Source of the DNA: JADFOI01 sp965218935
GTDB taxonomy: Bacteria > Acidobacteriota > UBA6911 > RPQK01 > JADFOI01
Assembly: GCA_965218935.1 (NCBI GenBank)
Contig: CBDCMH010000011.1
Location: 392,060 to 456,059, forward strand
Length of the DNA: 64,000 nt
Reading direction: 5' to 3'
The notes beneath the pieces are model-generated. The model made no database searches. It worked only from the letters and a program-made list of their open reading frames with translations, and was not told where the DNA came from. The translations under genes were made by a program, and so were the position numbers. This document shows positions 49,947 to 59,272 of this stretch, one piece after another (positions within the stretch are counted from its first letter, which is position 1; every line of letters starts with the position of its first letter).

Positions 49947-50536
49947 TTTTTGCCTAAGGGGATGAGAAGTCTTTCAAGGTCCTGCAGATGATAACGCTCT
50001 ACCAACTCGGCAAGGGTGCCCTGCACTGTTGTCAGGTCCTGAAGATGATTTTGAACCTGGTCGATCAGGGGCTCACTATGAAAGGATAGGTTATCACAAC
50101 TCAGCGCATGTTGGGCCCCCTTTCGGGCCAAATAGTGCCCCAGAGTCCGTGCTGCCGGGTAAAAGAAGAAGATGTTTGGACCTGGCAGGGGCATCAGCGG
50201 TATCCCAACAACTATAGCCAAAATAGCATCAACTCCGACCCAACGACTGTGTTTACGGTAGCAAGATCTGAGGAAATCACGAAGCCTGTCTTGTGCCTCA
50301 GCCGAATCGATTCTCGAAGCATGGTAGACGTGAAGATCAGTGGCGCGTCGAAGCTGAGAGCAAAGTCTTTCGTGGTAGTCCACACGGTCCATGAGCCTCC
50401 GATAAGTCTGGTACACCCCTTTCTTGATTCGGCTCCATCTTCCTGATCCTGTGACAAGACCTTCACTGGGAGCAGAAACGATTTCCAGGATGGGATACGG
50501 ATCTCCGCTCTGGGTTTGGAACAACAACAAGTTCAT
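49943..50536 (-). CDS. Mitochondrial K+/H+-exchange-related (Mit_KHE1-like) protein
   Basis: A 197-residue protein starting at ATG 50536, which overlaps the thiE stop (ATGA). It has RRLMDRVDYHERLCSQLRRA, DFLRSCYRKHSRWVGVDAIL and PLMPLPGPNIFFFYPAARTL, close to the signature I know for the Mit_KHE1 family (PF10173), best known from mitochondria. One or two hydrophobic segments surround the PLPGPN motif. It is translationally coupled to thiE and to the Crp-type regulator. Its function in bacteria is not known to me; ion balance is inference. Confidence 0.72.
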   Translation of the reverse strand: MNLLLFQTQSGDPYPILEIVSAPSEGLVTGSGRWSRIKKGVYQTYRRLMDRVDYHERLCSQLRRATDLHVYHASRIDSAEAQDRLRDFLRSCYRKHSRWVGVDAILAIVVGIPLMPLPGPNIFFFYPAARTLGHYLARKGAQHALSCDNLSFHSEPLIDQVQNHLQDLTTVQGTLAELVERYHLQDLERLLIPLGKK

Positions 50537-51174
50537 GAGGGATGAGACTCCTTTGCAAGGGTAAGATATTTGGAGACCCGCTGAGCCGGATCGGCGGCAT
50601 TGGCGATGTCGGAAATCACGGCCACCGAATCCGCGCCCGCTTTCCATATCTGTGGAGCCTTTTCCAGAGAGATGCCCCCGATCGCCACTACCGGATAACG
50701 GCTGTCGGCGATGAGCTCACCCAGAGCTTCGACTCCCAGCGGCGGATTCTCCGTTTCCTTGCTGGACGTGGAGAAAATGGGTCCCATGGCGATGTAATCG
50801 ACGTCTTGAGCCTGAGCGTCTGAAAACTGCTGGCGATTGTGGGTGGAAAGGCCAATGATGGCCTCTTTTCCCAACAGATCGCGGGCCATCTGCACCGGGA
50901 GATCGTCTTGACCCAAATGAACTCCGTGAGCTCTGGCAGCCAGGGCAAGATCGACCCGGTCGTTGACCAGAAATTGCGCCCCCAAGGGCTGGCACAGAGA
51001 CCGAATCTTGAGCAATTGTGGATAGAGAAGAGAATCGGGAAGGGCGGGTTCGCGCACCTGAAGAAAAAGGGTCCCTCCTTTCAGGTATTGCTCGACCAAT
51101 TGGGCGTGATCCAGGCCGTTGAGGTTGTTGGAAGCAGTGATGGGGTAAAGCTTCCCCAGTTTGAGGTGCCGCAT
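50533..51174 (-). CDS. thiE: Thiamine-phosphate synthase
   Basis: A 213-residue enzyme that joins HMP-PP and thiazole phosphate to thiamine phosphate. The start is ATG 51174, overlapping the transporter stop (TGATG); the long upstream open frame is antisense noise. It shows LYPITAS, FLQVREP, FLVNDRVDLALAARAHGVHL, GQDDLP, STHNRQQ and DYIAMGPIFSTSSKE, with AIGGIS near the end. All expected phosphate-binding residues are seen. There is no TPP riboswitch nearby. Confidence 0.95.
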   Translation of the reverse strand: MRHLKLGKLYPITASNNLNGLDHAQLVEQYLKGGTLFLQVREPALPDSLLYPQLLKIRSLCQPLGAQFLVNDRVDLALAARAHGVHLGQDDLPVQMARDLLGKEAIIGLSTHNRQQFSDAQAQDVDYIAMGPIFSTSSKETENPPLGVEALGELIADSRYPVVAIGGISLEKAPQIWKAGADSVAVISDIANAADPAQRVSKYLTLAKESHPS

Positions 51175-52526
51175 CAGGATGTAAAAGACGATATCAGGGA
51201 CGATACCAGGATAAAGGCAATGGCAGCCGGGCAGGCATAGCGGACCAAAAAGCTCCACAGCGTTGCCAGCCGCAGGGAAGGATAGCCTGTGCGAATTTCT
51301 TCCAGAGCGTTTGGGATACCCCACTTCCAACCCGCGAAAACGCAGATGAACAGGGCCCCGACGGCCAGAGCGATTTCCCCGAAAGAGAGGAAGGCCAGGT
51401 CCATGAATCCTGAAAGGAACGAGACTGCGCCGTTGCTCAGTGCACTGGGAACCCCCATCACGAATGCACAAGAACCTACCACGAGAGCCGCTCTTTTCCT
51501 GGGCCATCCTCGTTGGTCGACAAAATAGGCCACTACCACCTCGAGGAGGGAAATGGTGGAGGTTAGAGCGGCGATCGCCAAAAGGAAAAAGAAGGTCGTC
51601 CCAAACAGCTGTCCCAGAGGTATGGCACTGAAGATATTGGGAAGGACCAGAAAGATGAGACCCGCGCCCTCCGTAGGAGAGAGGCCGGAAACGGAGAAGA
51701 GAGCCGGAAAGATGGCAAATCCGGCCAGAAAAGCGATGCCGGTATCGGCAAGGCTGACGTAAACGGCACTGGAGACCAGATTATCGTGCCGGGGAATGTA
51801 ACTGCCATAGGTAATCATGGCTCCCATTCCCAAACTGAGGGTGAAGAAAGCATGTCCCAGTGCGGTCCTGACGACGGCGAAGGTGACTTTACTGAAATCA
51901 GGATTGAGATAAAAGCTCAGACCCTCCTGAGCTCCCGGCAGTGTAACGGAGCGGACGACCAGGAGAATGAGAAGGCCGACCAGAAGCGGCATCAGAATCT
52001 TGGTGGCTTTTTCGATCCCTCCCTGAATCCCGCCGCTGACAATCCAGGTCGTCATCACCATAAAGAGGAGGTGATAGAAAATGGTTGAGGGGCCGTTGCT
52101 GACAAAATCACTGAAAATGTTGTTGATGGCAGCTGGATCTACTCCGGAAAACTGGCCCGTCAATGTGACCTGGATATATTTTACGGTCCATCCGGCCACC
52201 ACACAGTAAGCACTGAGGATCATAAACCCGGTGAGGACTCCCAGTGCTCCCACAGCCCTCCACCAGGTGTTGGGCGCAAGAGCCCTGAAGGCACCCACCG
52301 GGTCGCTGGCCGCCTTGCGACCGATGGAAAGTTCCACCAGCATTACCGGAACTCCAATGATCAAAACACAGCCCAGATAAATCAAAACGAAGGCCGCCCC
52401 CCCATTTTGTCCGGTCATGGTCGGGAACCTCCAGATGTTTCCCAATCCGACCGCGGACCCCGAAGCCGCCAGAATGAATCCTAACTTGGATCCCCAATTG
52501 CCTCGGCTGGAAGGACTCTCTCTCAT
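51174..52526 (-). CDS. Sodium:neurotransmitter symporter (NSS) family transporter
   Basis: A 450-residue transporter with about 11-12 transmembrane helices. The N-terminal Na+-site region reads KLGFILAASGSAVGLGNIWR followed by FPTMTGQNGGAAFVL, as in LeuT-like proteins. FFLLAIAALTSTISLLEV includes the conserved helix 8 region. Its substrate is probably an amino acid. It sits between accC and thiE with overlaps at both ends (52523-52526 and 51174-51176), so it is read in one transcript with them. Confidence 0.92.
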   Translation of the reverse strand: MRESPSSRGNWGSKLGFILAASGSAVGLGNIWRFPTMTGQNGGAAFVLIYLGCVLIIGVPVMLVELSIGRKAASDPVGAFRALAPNTWWRAVGALGVLTGFMILSAYCVVAGWTVKYIQVTLTGQFSGVDPAAINNIFSDFVSNGPSTIFYHLLFMVMTTWIVSGGIQGGIEKATKILMPLLVGLLILLVVRSVTLPGAQEGLSFYLNPDFSKVTFAVVRTALGHAFFTLSLGMGAMITYGSYIPRHDNLVSSAVYVSLADTGIAFLAGFAIFPALFSVSGLSPTEGAGLIFLVLPNIFSAIPLGQLFGTTFFFLLAIAALTSTISLLEVVVAYFVDQRGWPRKRAALVVGSCAFVMGVPSALSNGAVSFLSGFMDLAFLSFGEIALAVGALFICVFAGWKWGIPNALEEIRTGYPSLRLATLWSFLVRYACPAAIAFILVSSLISSFTS

Positions 52527-53860
52527 GAATTCAGTCGGCTCACGAATGAAGTATCGAATTGACCTTCGATGAAATCAGGGTGATTGATGATTTTCTTGTG
52601 CAGAGGGATCAGGGTTTGAATCCCCTCGATAACGAATAGATCCAAGGCCCGATTCAAGCGGGCCAGAGTTTCTTGTCGGTCACTACCATGGGCAATCAGC
52701 TTGGCGATCAAGGAATCGTAGTGGGGGGAAACCACATACTCTGTGAAGGCGCCAGAATCCACTCGTATGCCGGGGCCGCCGGGCGGATGGTAGGCGGTGA
52801 TGCGGCCGGGAGAAGGTGTGAACTTCTCCGGACACTCTGCATTGATTCGGCATTCGATACTGTGCCCGCGAAAAACGATATCCTGCTGGGAAAAGCCCAA
52901 TTTTTCCCCGGCTGCTGCTCGAATTTGTTCCTTGACGATATCCAGTCCGGTGACCATCTCTGTGACCGGATGTTCCACTTGAACTCGAGTGTTCATTTCC
53001 AGAAAGTAGTGGCTGCCGTCCTGGGCGAATAGAAATTCTACGGTCCCAGCATTTTCGTAACCGACGGTCTTCATTGCCTGAACGACCTCCGCCCCCAATT
53101 CTTTTCGGAGTTCCTCAGAAACAATAGGGCTGGGGGACTCCTCGATCAATTTTTGATGGCGGCGTTGAATGGTGCACTCCCGCTCTCCCAGGTGAACAAC
53201 GTTACCGTGCTGGTCTGCCAAAATCTGAAATTCAATATGGCGAGAGTTTTCCAGATAGCGTTCGATATAAATATCCGTACTGCCGAAGGCGCTCTCAGCT
53301 TCTGATTGGGCGGTAGCCAGAGCATCAGGTAATTGTGCGGGCCCGGTCACGACCCGCATCCCTCTTCCTCCCCCACCGGCAGCTGCCTTGAGAATCAACG
53401 GATAGCCTACCTCGTCAGCAACTTGCTCCAGTTTGACATCGGCTTCCTCGATGATGCTGGTGCCGGGAACAATGGAGAGTCCGACTTCCTTCATCTTTCG
53501 TCTGGCCCGAGCTTTATCACCCATGAGTTCCATCACTGCGGCGGGGGGGCCAATAAATTTAATGCCGCATGTTTCACACACTTCGGCGAAATGAGAGCTT
53601 TCGGCCAGGTAGCCGTATCCGGGATGGATGGCATCCACATCAGCGATTTCAGCCGCGCTTATGAGACTGGGGATGTTGAGATAACTTTCCTGGCTTCTGG
53701 CGGGGCCAATGCAAAGGGCTTCGTCGGCAAAGCGAACGTGAAGAGAGTGGCGATCTTCTTCAGAGTACACGGCCACCGTGGGTATCTGCAGTTCCTTGCA
53801 GGCATAAATAATACGCAGAGCGATCTCACCACGATTCGCAACGAGGATTTTTCTGAACAT
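52523..53860 (-). CDS. accC: Biotin carboxylase subunit of acetyl-CoA carboxylase
   Basis: A 445-residue ATP-grasp enzyme that carboxylates biotin on AccB. It has KILVANRGEIALRIIYACKE, the ATP loop AAAGGGGRGMRVV, ERYLENSRHIEFQILADQHG, then YFLEMNTRVQVEHPVTEMVT and the RINAE segment. It follows accB after four bases. The transporter start overlaps its stop by four bases. Confidence 0.97.
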   Translation of the reverse strand: MFRKILVANRGEIALRIIYACKELQIPTVAVYSEEDRHSLHVRFADEALCIGPARSQESYLNIPSLISAAEIADVDAIHPGYGYLAESSHFAEVCETCGIKFIGPPAAVMELMGDKARARRKMKEVGLSIVPGTSIIEEADVKLEQVADEVGYPLILKAAAGGGGRGMRVVTGPAQLPDALATAQSEAESAFGSTDIYIERYLENSRHIEFQILADQHGNVVHLGERECTIQRRHQKLIEESPSPIVSEELRKELGAEVVQAMKTVGYENAGTVEFLFAQDGSHYFLEMNTRVQVEHPVTEMVTGLDIVKEQIRAAAGEKLGFSQQDIVFRGHSIECRINAECPEKFTPSPGRITAYHPPGGPGIRVDSGAFTEYVVSPHYDSLIAKLIAHGSDRQETLARLNRALDLFVIEGIQTLIPLHKKIINHPDFIEGQFDTSFVSRLNS

Positions 53861-53864
53861 CGGG

Positions 53865-54317
53865 TCAGCTGTTTACCTGAATTTCGAATAAGGGCTGGCC
53901 GTATTCCACCGGTTGGCCGTTCTCGACAAGTATCCGGATGATGTCGCCTTCGATGTCGGATTCAATCTGGTTGAAGATTTTCATGGCTTCAATAATGCAT
54001 AAAACAGTACTTGCCGTCACGTGATCTCCTGACTTGACAAAGGGTTCCGCATCCGGCTTGGGTGTCAGATAGAAGGTCCCCACAAGGGGGGCTGTAAAAA
54101 TATGGTTTTTCCCCTCTTCTTCAGGTGTCTCCACTGTTCGGATCTCGTCGGAGGAATCCGTTGAAGGGCTCTCGGCAACCATTCGCGCCTGTGTGGCGAC
54201 TGGGCCGGTCAGAGTCTTGCTGATCCGTATTCGAACTCCAGATCTCTCCATCTCGAATTCTTCAATGTTGGATCGCTCGATCAGCTCGATCAGCTCTCTG
54301 ATCTCTTTGATATTCAT
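53865..54317 (-). CDS. accB: Biotin carboxyl carrier protein
   Basis: A 150-residue carrier. The N-terminal part (EIRELIELIERSNIEEFEME) is typical of AccB; a Pro/Glu/Ser linker follows, and the biotinylated Lys lies in CIIEAMKIFNQIE, with the thumb-bearing domain (FTAPLVGTFYLTPKPDAEPF). It is directly upstream of accC and 67 bases downstream of the M24 peptidase gene, a widely conserved order. Confidence 0.97.
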   Translation of the reverse strand: MNIKEIRELIELIERSNIEEFEMERSGVRIRISKTLTGPVATQARMVAESPSTDSSDEIRTVETPEEEGKNHIFTAPLVGTFYLTPKPDAEPFVKSGDHVTASTVLCIIEAMKIFNQIESDIEGDIIRILVENGQPVEYGQPLFEIQVNS

Positions 54318-54384
54318 GCCCGAATCATTGTCCTTACTTGCTGTTGATTAGTCAATAAATTAGGTGTTGGTGTAAATGGGGTGT

Positions 54385-55461
54385 TCATTGATCGCGGTTT
54401 GAAAGTAACTGGTAGCCGTCCTGGGTGACCACGACGGCGTCTTCGATTCTCACGCCGTATTGGCCTGGCAAGTAGATTCCCGGCTCAACGGTAAAGGCCA
54501 TCCCTTTCTGAATCTCATCAGGTTTGAGGGTGGATATCCTGGGCAATTCGTGCACCTCAAGCCCGAGACCGTGGCCGGTGCTGTGGCCAAAATAGTCTCC
54601 GAAGCCATGCTGGGAGATCACCTCGTGCGCTGCAGCATCGATCCGGGAGGAGGGAACACCGGGTTCAATCAGGGCGAGAGCTGCCTCCTGAGCTTCTTGA
54701 ACCACCGGATAAATGGCCGGCTGTTGGGCGTCAGGCAACAGGTGAATTCGCGTGAGATCGCTGCAGTAGCCCTGATGTCTGAGGCCGAAATCGATCAACA
54801 CAAACTCATCCGATTCGATCTCCCTGGCAGTGGAAGAGCCGTGAGGAAGAGAGCTGCGCGGTCCTGAGGCAACAATGGTTTCGAAGGCAAGGCCCTGGCC
54901 TCCTGCCTTACGGAGTTCGAACTCCAGGATTCCCGCGGCTTCCCCTTCCGTCATTCCCGACCGGACCTGCTCTACCGATTGTTGGTAAGCGTTTTGAGCC
55001 ATCTGAAAGGCCCTTTCCAGGATCTTTATTTCTTCTTCGTCTTTGATCATTCGGAGCTCTTCGATCAGGTCACGGGTGGGAACCCACTCAACAGGGTTGT
55101 TCCAGGACTGAAGTCGCAGCACGAAATCGTATGAGACATGTTGGGTTTCAAGACCCATCCTGGGGTTACCACCCTTGAAGCGGCTGGAACTCGAAAGTGT
55201 GTTTTGGAGAGTGTCCTCCAGGGACTTCTCTGCCAGCACACTCTGACAGTTAACGGTTTCGGAGGCAGCCTGTTCCGTGTAACGGGAGTCCACAATCAGA
55301 TGGGTCTCTGCTCCCAGACAGAAAGCCAGGCCGGCAGAGCCCGTATAATTAAAAAGGTAGCGGAGATTCGGGGGATGACTCACAAGAAAACCGTCCAGGC
55401 GATGCGCTTCCAGGGCCTTGAGCCATCGCCTGTAGCGGGCTTCCAAATTGGGGCGGATCAC
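54385..55461 (-). CDS. M24B family Xaa-Pro aminopeptidase
   Basis: A 358-residue metalloprotease. The N-terminal creatinase-like domain (LDGFLVSHPPNLRYLFNYTG) precedes the pita-bread domain with VLIDFGLRHQGYCSDLTRI (metal Asp), GHSTGHGLGLEVHE (His), and GMAFTVEPGIYLPGQYGVRI plus EDAV (Glu). It starts at GTG 55461, overlapping the pilQ stop (GTGA). The order pilQ-pepQ-accB-accC suggests one transcript. Confidence 0.92.
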   Translation of the reverse strand: MIRPNLEARYRRWLKALEAHRLDGFLVSHPPNLRYLFNYTGSAGLAFCLGAETHLIVDSRYTEQAASETVNCQSVLAEKSLEDTLQNTLSSSSRFKGGNPRMGLETQHVSYDFVLRLQSWNNPVEWVPTRDLIEELRMIKDEEEIKILERAFQMAQNAYQQSVEQVRSGMTEGEAAGILEFELRKAGGQGLAFETIVASGPRSSLPHGSSTAREIESDEFVLIDFGLRHQGYCSDLTRIHLLPDAQQPAIYPVVQEAQEAALALIEPGVPSSRIDAAAHEVISQHGFGDYFGHSTGHGLGLEVHELPRISTLKPDEIQKGMAFTVEPGIYLPGQYGVRIEDAVVVTQDGYQLLSNRDQ

Positions 55462-56770
55462 CCCTGGATCCGAGCGGTAATGAAGAAGATAATTTCCCGG
55501 GTATCCTTCGATTTTGAAGTGGTTTTAAACAGATTCCCGACCAGGGGAATTTGGCCGAGACCTGGGACTCGGTTCTCAGAGTCAGACTCCTGCTGAACAT
55601 AGATGCCGCCGATCACCGTCGTTCCCCCGTCTGCGACCAGAACCTGAGTCTGCGACTCACTGGTCTGAATGGCGGGAATTCCGAGGACGGTCCTGGCGAA
55701 ATCGGGTATATTATTTTCCACCTGGATGTCCAGGAGAATCGTTCCCACGTTTGTCACTCGAGGAGTGACGGTTAATCGCAAAGCGGCTGTTTGGAACTGG
55801 ACAGTGGTGGTGAAATTCTGTGTGACAGGAACGGGAATATCGGAACCTTGAGTGATGGTTGCTTCTGCGTTGTTCTGTGCCGTCACCCTCGGTTTGGATA
55901 GGATCCGGGCCTCACCTTCTACCTCTCCCGCCGTGATGATCGCGTCCAGGCGAAAAGTATCCACTAACCCACCAACCACCAGTCCGCCCACGCCGGTAAT
56001 CGTACCACCAGCGGGTGTGCCTGTATTGATTTGACTGGTGACGCGGTCGGCCACATCACCAAAGGCGTTCCTAGCGGGTTCGATCCTGCCGATTCCGATT
56101 CCCAGCTGGACCCCCAGGTCACGGGAGAAGTTGGTCGAAGCCTCGATGATGCGAGCCTCGATTTCCACCTGTTGTTCGGCCACGTCCAGGATGTTGATCA
56201 AGTCGGTCACGGCATCAATACCAAAGGGAACGTCGCTGATGATCAGAGTATTGGTACGATCATCCACGTTCATGCTCCCTCGGGGGTCAGATGAGGCTCT
56301 AAAGAACCAGTGATCTCAGCACCGGTGGCGTAATTGAGGCGCTTGGTGACGGTCAGCGTGTCGGCAGCCACAAGCGTAGCCTCCTTCAGTTGTTGGTTCA
56401 TTTCCTGTTCGGATCTTAACTTGTCCTGGGTGGAGATACGTACCAGATTCCCCTCGATCCTTTTAGCCAGCCCCTGACTCTGCAGGACGGCGTCAAAGAG
56501 TTGATCCCAGGGCACCTGTTCTACATTCAGCGTGAGGGATCCGCCCACCTCAGGGTCGATGAGAATATTGAGTCCGCTTAACTCCGATATGGTTCTAAAG
56601 AAGTCGGTGACAGAGACCTGCACCACTTTGAGTGAAACGGGTTCGCCCTCGTATGGGCCCTGTGCTTGAGCAGTCGGGCCTGCCAGATAAAGCGAAAAAG
56701 AGCAACTCAAAGCAAGACATAAAACCTGAGTCAGGGTCTTTCGTAAGATGTGTTCTTGTATATTGGTCAT
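55458..56770 (-). pseudogene. pilQ: Type IV pilus secretin PilQ, split by a frameshift
   Basis: The 5' part (56770 down to 56270) encodes a signal peptide (LCLALSCSFSLYLAGPTAQA), an STN-like domain (SVTDFFRTISELSGLNILID) and LNYATGAEITGSLEPHLTPE, then stops at TGA. The 3' part resumes in the next frame at ATG 56273 with NVDDRTNTLIISDVPFGIDA and the secretin core ending VPGLGQIPLVGNLFKT. One more C in the run of five (56282-56286) would give PHLTPRGSMNVDDRTN, the canonical join. The stop and the new ATG overlap (ATGA), so a two-chain product is possible. Outer membrane channel for the pilus. Confidence 0.85.
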
Positions 56771-56774
56771 TCTC

Positions 56775-57224
56775 CTAATCCTCTTCTGTAAACAGCCGTT
56801 TGACCACTCTCAGGGTTTCCCGGGTGCCTCGTGGGTCAAGGACTTCTTGGATGAAAACCACCTCTTCTTCTGAAATCTCGAATACATAACCGTCGAACAG
56901 CTTGTTTTCATCGCGGGCCAGATAAGTGAAACCGTCAACACCTCTGAGGATAACGACTCTGCGACCTTCCCCGATAGCCACTCCAGTGACGGTCACCTCA
57001 GAGATGGCCAATCCCACCAAACCTAAAGGTCTTTCACTCAGAGGGGGGAGTTGCGGAATGAAGACCTGGGGCTGCTCCTGGCGAAAAAGCTCTTGCAAGT
57101 TGATAAAGGGATCTCTTCTTCCCCTGGGATTATAGACTTGGGCGAGAAGCTCTAGGGGCAGTCCGAAGCTGCAAACGAATACCATGAGGAAAATACCGAG
57201 CACCTTATTCAAAGCCTGTCCCAT
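56775..57224 (-). CDS. pilP: Type IV pilus assembly protein PilP
   Basis: A 149-residue protein with an N-terminal membrane or signal segment (VLGIFLMVFVCSFGLPLELLA), a GRRDPFINLQEL motif and a beta-sandwich region (PLGLVGLAISEVTVTGVAIG). PilP links the PilN/PilO inner-membrane pair to the PilQ secretin. It lacks the classic lipobox Cys. It is four bases from pilQ. Confidence 0.85.
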   Translation of the reverse strand: MGQALNKVLGIFLMVFVCSFGLPLELLAQVYNPRGRRDPFINLQELFRQEQPQVFIPQLPPLSERPLGLVGLAISEVTVTGVAIGEGRRVVILRGVDGFTYLARDENKLFDGYVFEISEEEVVFIQEVLDPRGTRETLRVVKRLFTEED

Positions 57225-57260
57225 GTTCTTTGTTCTCTTGTAATTCTTAGTTGTCGGACG

Positions 57261-57827
57261 CTAGCTAGGTTCTTGTTCCACAAAAACAAACGTGGTTGCC
57301 GTACAAGTTGCTGAAATGGTTCGGTCTGGATCCTCGCCGGCAAGGGCCTTGATTTCAATGTTATCGACGTTGATAATACGCTGGAAATTCGCCACCCTCT
57401 GGAAAAAAAGTCCCAAATTATTGTAGCTGCCTTCAAGCGACATGCGAATGGGCCAGTCTTCGTAAAATTCGTAGCTGACGGTTGCCTGGGGAGTGAAGCT
57501 CCTGATGCTGAGATCGGATTCAACCGCTAGCTGTTCAACCCGACGAACAATTTCGGCAGTTTCTTTTTCATCGGGCAGAACCTGTTCGAGTTCGTCCAGC
57601 TGAGCCTGCAACCTTGCGACGTCCGCTTCGAATTGAGGAAGTCTGGCGGTGATGGCCCGTGCCGTTTCCACCTCAGCCGTGAGTGCAGATATCCTTTGTT
57701 CCAGGGCGTTCATCTGATCGCTGACAGGGAAGATGAGTTGATGCCAGAAACCCGCCAGTGCCAGCACCGCCAAGGCGGCGAGCATGATCTGCTGCTGTTG
57801 CGGCAGTTCCATTATTTTCTTGATCAT
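57261..57827 (-). CDS. pilO: Type IV pilus assembly protein PilO
   Basis: A 188-residue inner-membrane protein: a short cytoplasmic start, one transmembrane helix (QQIMLAALAVLALAGFWHQL), a coiled coil (about 35-90) and a ferredoxin-like domain with MSLEGSYNNLGLFFQRVANF, the hallmark of PilO. It overlaps pilN by four bases. It pairs with PilN. Confidence 0.9.
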   Translation of the reverse strand: MIKKIMELPQQQQIMLAALAVLALAGFWHQLIFPVSDQMNALEQRISALTAEVETARAITARLPQFEADVARLQAQLDELEQVLPDEKETAEIVRRVEQLAVESDLSIRSFTPQATVSYEFYEDWPIRMSLEGSYNNLGLFFQRVANFQRIINVDNIEIKALAGEDPDRTISATCTATTFVFVEQEPS

Positions 57828-58357
57828 TCGGTTTCGCCCTCAGTTCCACAACTCAGTTGAAATCGGATGCTGCTCTCCTGCTCCCAAAACTCAAGGTCGA
57901 CGTAGCTAAAGCTTCGGGTATTATCCAGAGCGGCAATAAAATCAGCGACAAAGGGTACGTCAAAGGCACGTCCCTCGATGGAGATGGCGCTTTCTTGCTG
58001 GACCAGGCTGGTCAGCCACAGTCCGGGGGGGTTGTCGGGAATGGCCCCGATCACGATATTCATCAACTCGACCGGCCCCGTTTGGTTTGACTGCAGCCGC
58101 TCGATAATGGCGATGCGCTCCTCCAGGGACCGCTTCTGTTCTTCAAAGAGCACGACTTGAGCCGTGAGTTCTTTAAGCCTTGCACTTTCCTGTTCCAGGA
58201 GGCTGACCTGCTCTTGCAGATCGGCTCGACCGCTGGTTGCGTTCAAGTACCAGCCTCCCATAGCGACGACTCCAAGCACGAACAACAAGACGGCGTATTG
58301 CTGAACCGGAGTCGCTTCAACAGTCTCAAATGTTGGAAATAGATTGACCTTTATCAT
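57824..58357 (-). CDS. pilN: Type IV pilus assembly protein PilN
   Basis: A 177-residue protein. It opens with the PilM-binding peptide MIKVNLFPTF (the I-N-L-x-P motif), then a transmembrane helix (YAVLLFVLGVVAMGGWYLNA), a coiled coil and a small alpha/beta domain (GAIPDNPPGLWLTSLVQQES). It needs PilM as cytoplasmic partner, whose gene upstream is degenerate. Confidence 0.9.
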   Translation of the reverse strand: MIKVNLFPTFETVEATPVQQYAVLLFVLGVVAMGGWYLNATSGRADLQEQVSLLEQESARLKELTAQVVLFEEQKRSLEERIAIIERLQSNQTGPVELMNIVIGAIPDNPPGLWLTSLVQQESAISIEGRAFDVPFVADFIAALDNTRSFSYVDLEFWEQESSIRFQLSCGTEGETE

Positions 58358-58406
58358 CGCTGATCAAGAGCCCTCAAAGCTCAACTCCTCAACTTGGGCC
58401 ATGATT

Positions 58407-58809
58407 TTAAGATAACCGAAAGTCTGTTTCACTTCCAGTAGTCACCACTTTCGAGACCGACCGTGATCGGAATCCGGGGATCGTGCTTTGCTGGATTTTC
58501 TGAGACTCCAAAGCGTGCGGGGCACGGCGAAGGACAGGATTTGGAGAGACGAAAGGCCCATGTACTCTTACTCCTGGGGCAAGAGAGCCGAAGCCGAGAA
58601 CCTGTGATGGGCATGCATTTCGCTGGCAGGGCACCACTGGGGCACCTTTAACGGTGAGAGAACCGACACCCCTGCCGAGCAAACTTTTCCCTTTCCAATA
58701 TAATCCAGCAAGCTCCATCAGCTTAGCCGACCTTGGAACGATGCCTACCATAGGTTTCTAGTATGACATTTTCCAGGGCAGAGTTAAATTGTTTCCACAA
58801 TTTTTTCAC
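58407..58809 (-). pseudogene. pilM: Degenerate pilM
   Basis: From GTG 58809, behind GGTGGA, a frame reads VKKLWKQFNSALENVILETY and stops at 58723. The next frame then has MVGIVPRSAKLMELAGLYW, which resembles the actin-like PilM start (LVGIDIGSxxxKLxEL) after a frameshift and a loss of residues. Only about 400 bases remain before pilN, whereas pilM needs about 1,050, so most of the gene is deleted. The rest reads as short, unrelated frames. The position before pilN is that of pilM. Confidence 0.55.
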
Positions 58810-58924
58810 AGTTTTTCCACCCAACCTTCCCAGGCAGCGAATACAGATTCTGCCGCGGGAGCCTGCTGAACAGAATCCCCAGAGGCGGTTCTTTGGTGTC
58901 GGATCTTTCTCCGATGGGGCAGTT

Positions 58925-59117
58925 TAGCCCGGAGTATGCATCAGTTCTCTACTGCAGCGAAGAAATCATCCGCCCTGCCCGCGCGACCCGCAAGCGCGGG
59001 TGCCCCCAACGTACTGCAGAGAGTACGTTTGCGGGGGCATCTGTCGCGCGTGGCGCAACGCACCCAGGTCGGCACTTTCGTCGCTTCGTGACGACAACTT
59101 ATGTATCATCCGGGCTG
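58925..59117. mobile_element. MITE-like element, subfamily A (193 bp)
   Basis: It begins TAGCCCGGAGTATGCATCAG and ends with the inverted counterpart …GTATCATCCGGGCTG, the last A of TA being G. The core holds CGACCCGCAAGCGCGGGT and AACGTACTGCAGAGAGTACG, both hairpin-forming. It lies between the pilM remnant and the ribosomal protein promoter. Confidence 0.8.
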
Positions 59118-59192
59118 AGTCGGGAGCAAGAACAAGGTGTAACCGTAATGTGAGGAGCAGTGCTCACAGCTGTTTGGCGGCCTTGCCGGAAC

Positions 59193-59221
59193 TTGACAGT
59201 GATAAGGAGTTCCTGTATTTT
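59193..59221 (+). promoter_or_regulatory. Promoter for the rplM-rpsI operon
   Basis: A perfect TTGACA (59193-59198), 17 bases, then TATTTT (59216-59221). It lies about 50 bases before the rplM start and 76 bases after a MITE. Confidence 0.6.
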
Positions 59222-59272
59222 TTGCGTTTACTTTTTTCGACCGTTATGGAGAGATTAGGGAGCAGTCCCCAG

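Noticed and set aside
50536..50647. Longer N-terminus of the Mit_KHE1-like protein
   Set aside because: The extra 37 codons are inside thiE in another frame, and the ATG at 50536 overlaps the thiE stop as expected for coupling.
51174..51300. TPP riboswitch before thiE
   Set aside because: thiE starts inside the stop of the transporter gene and no conserved CTGAGA-type core is visible in that stretch.
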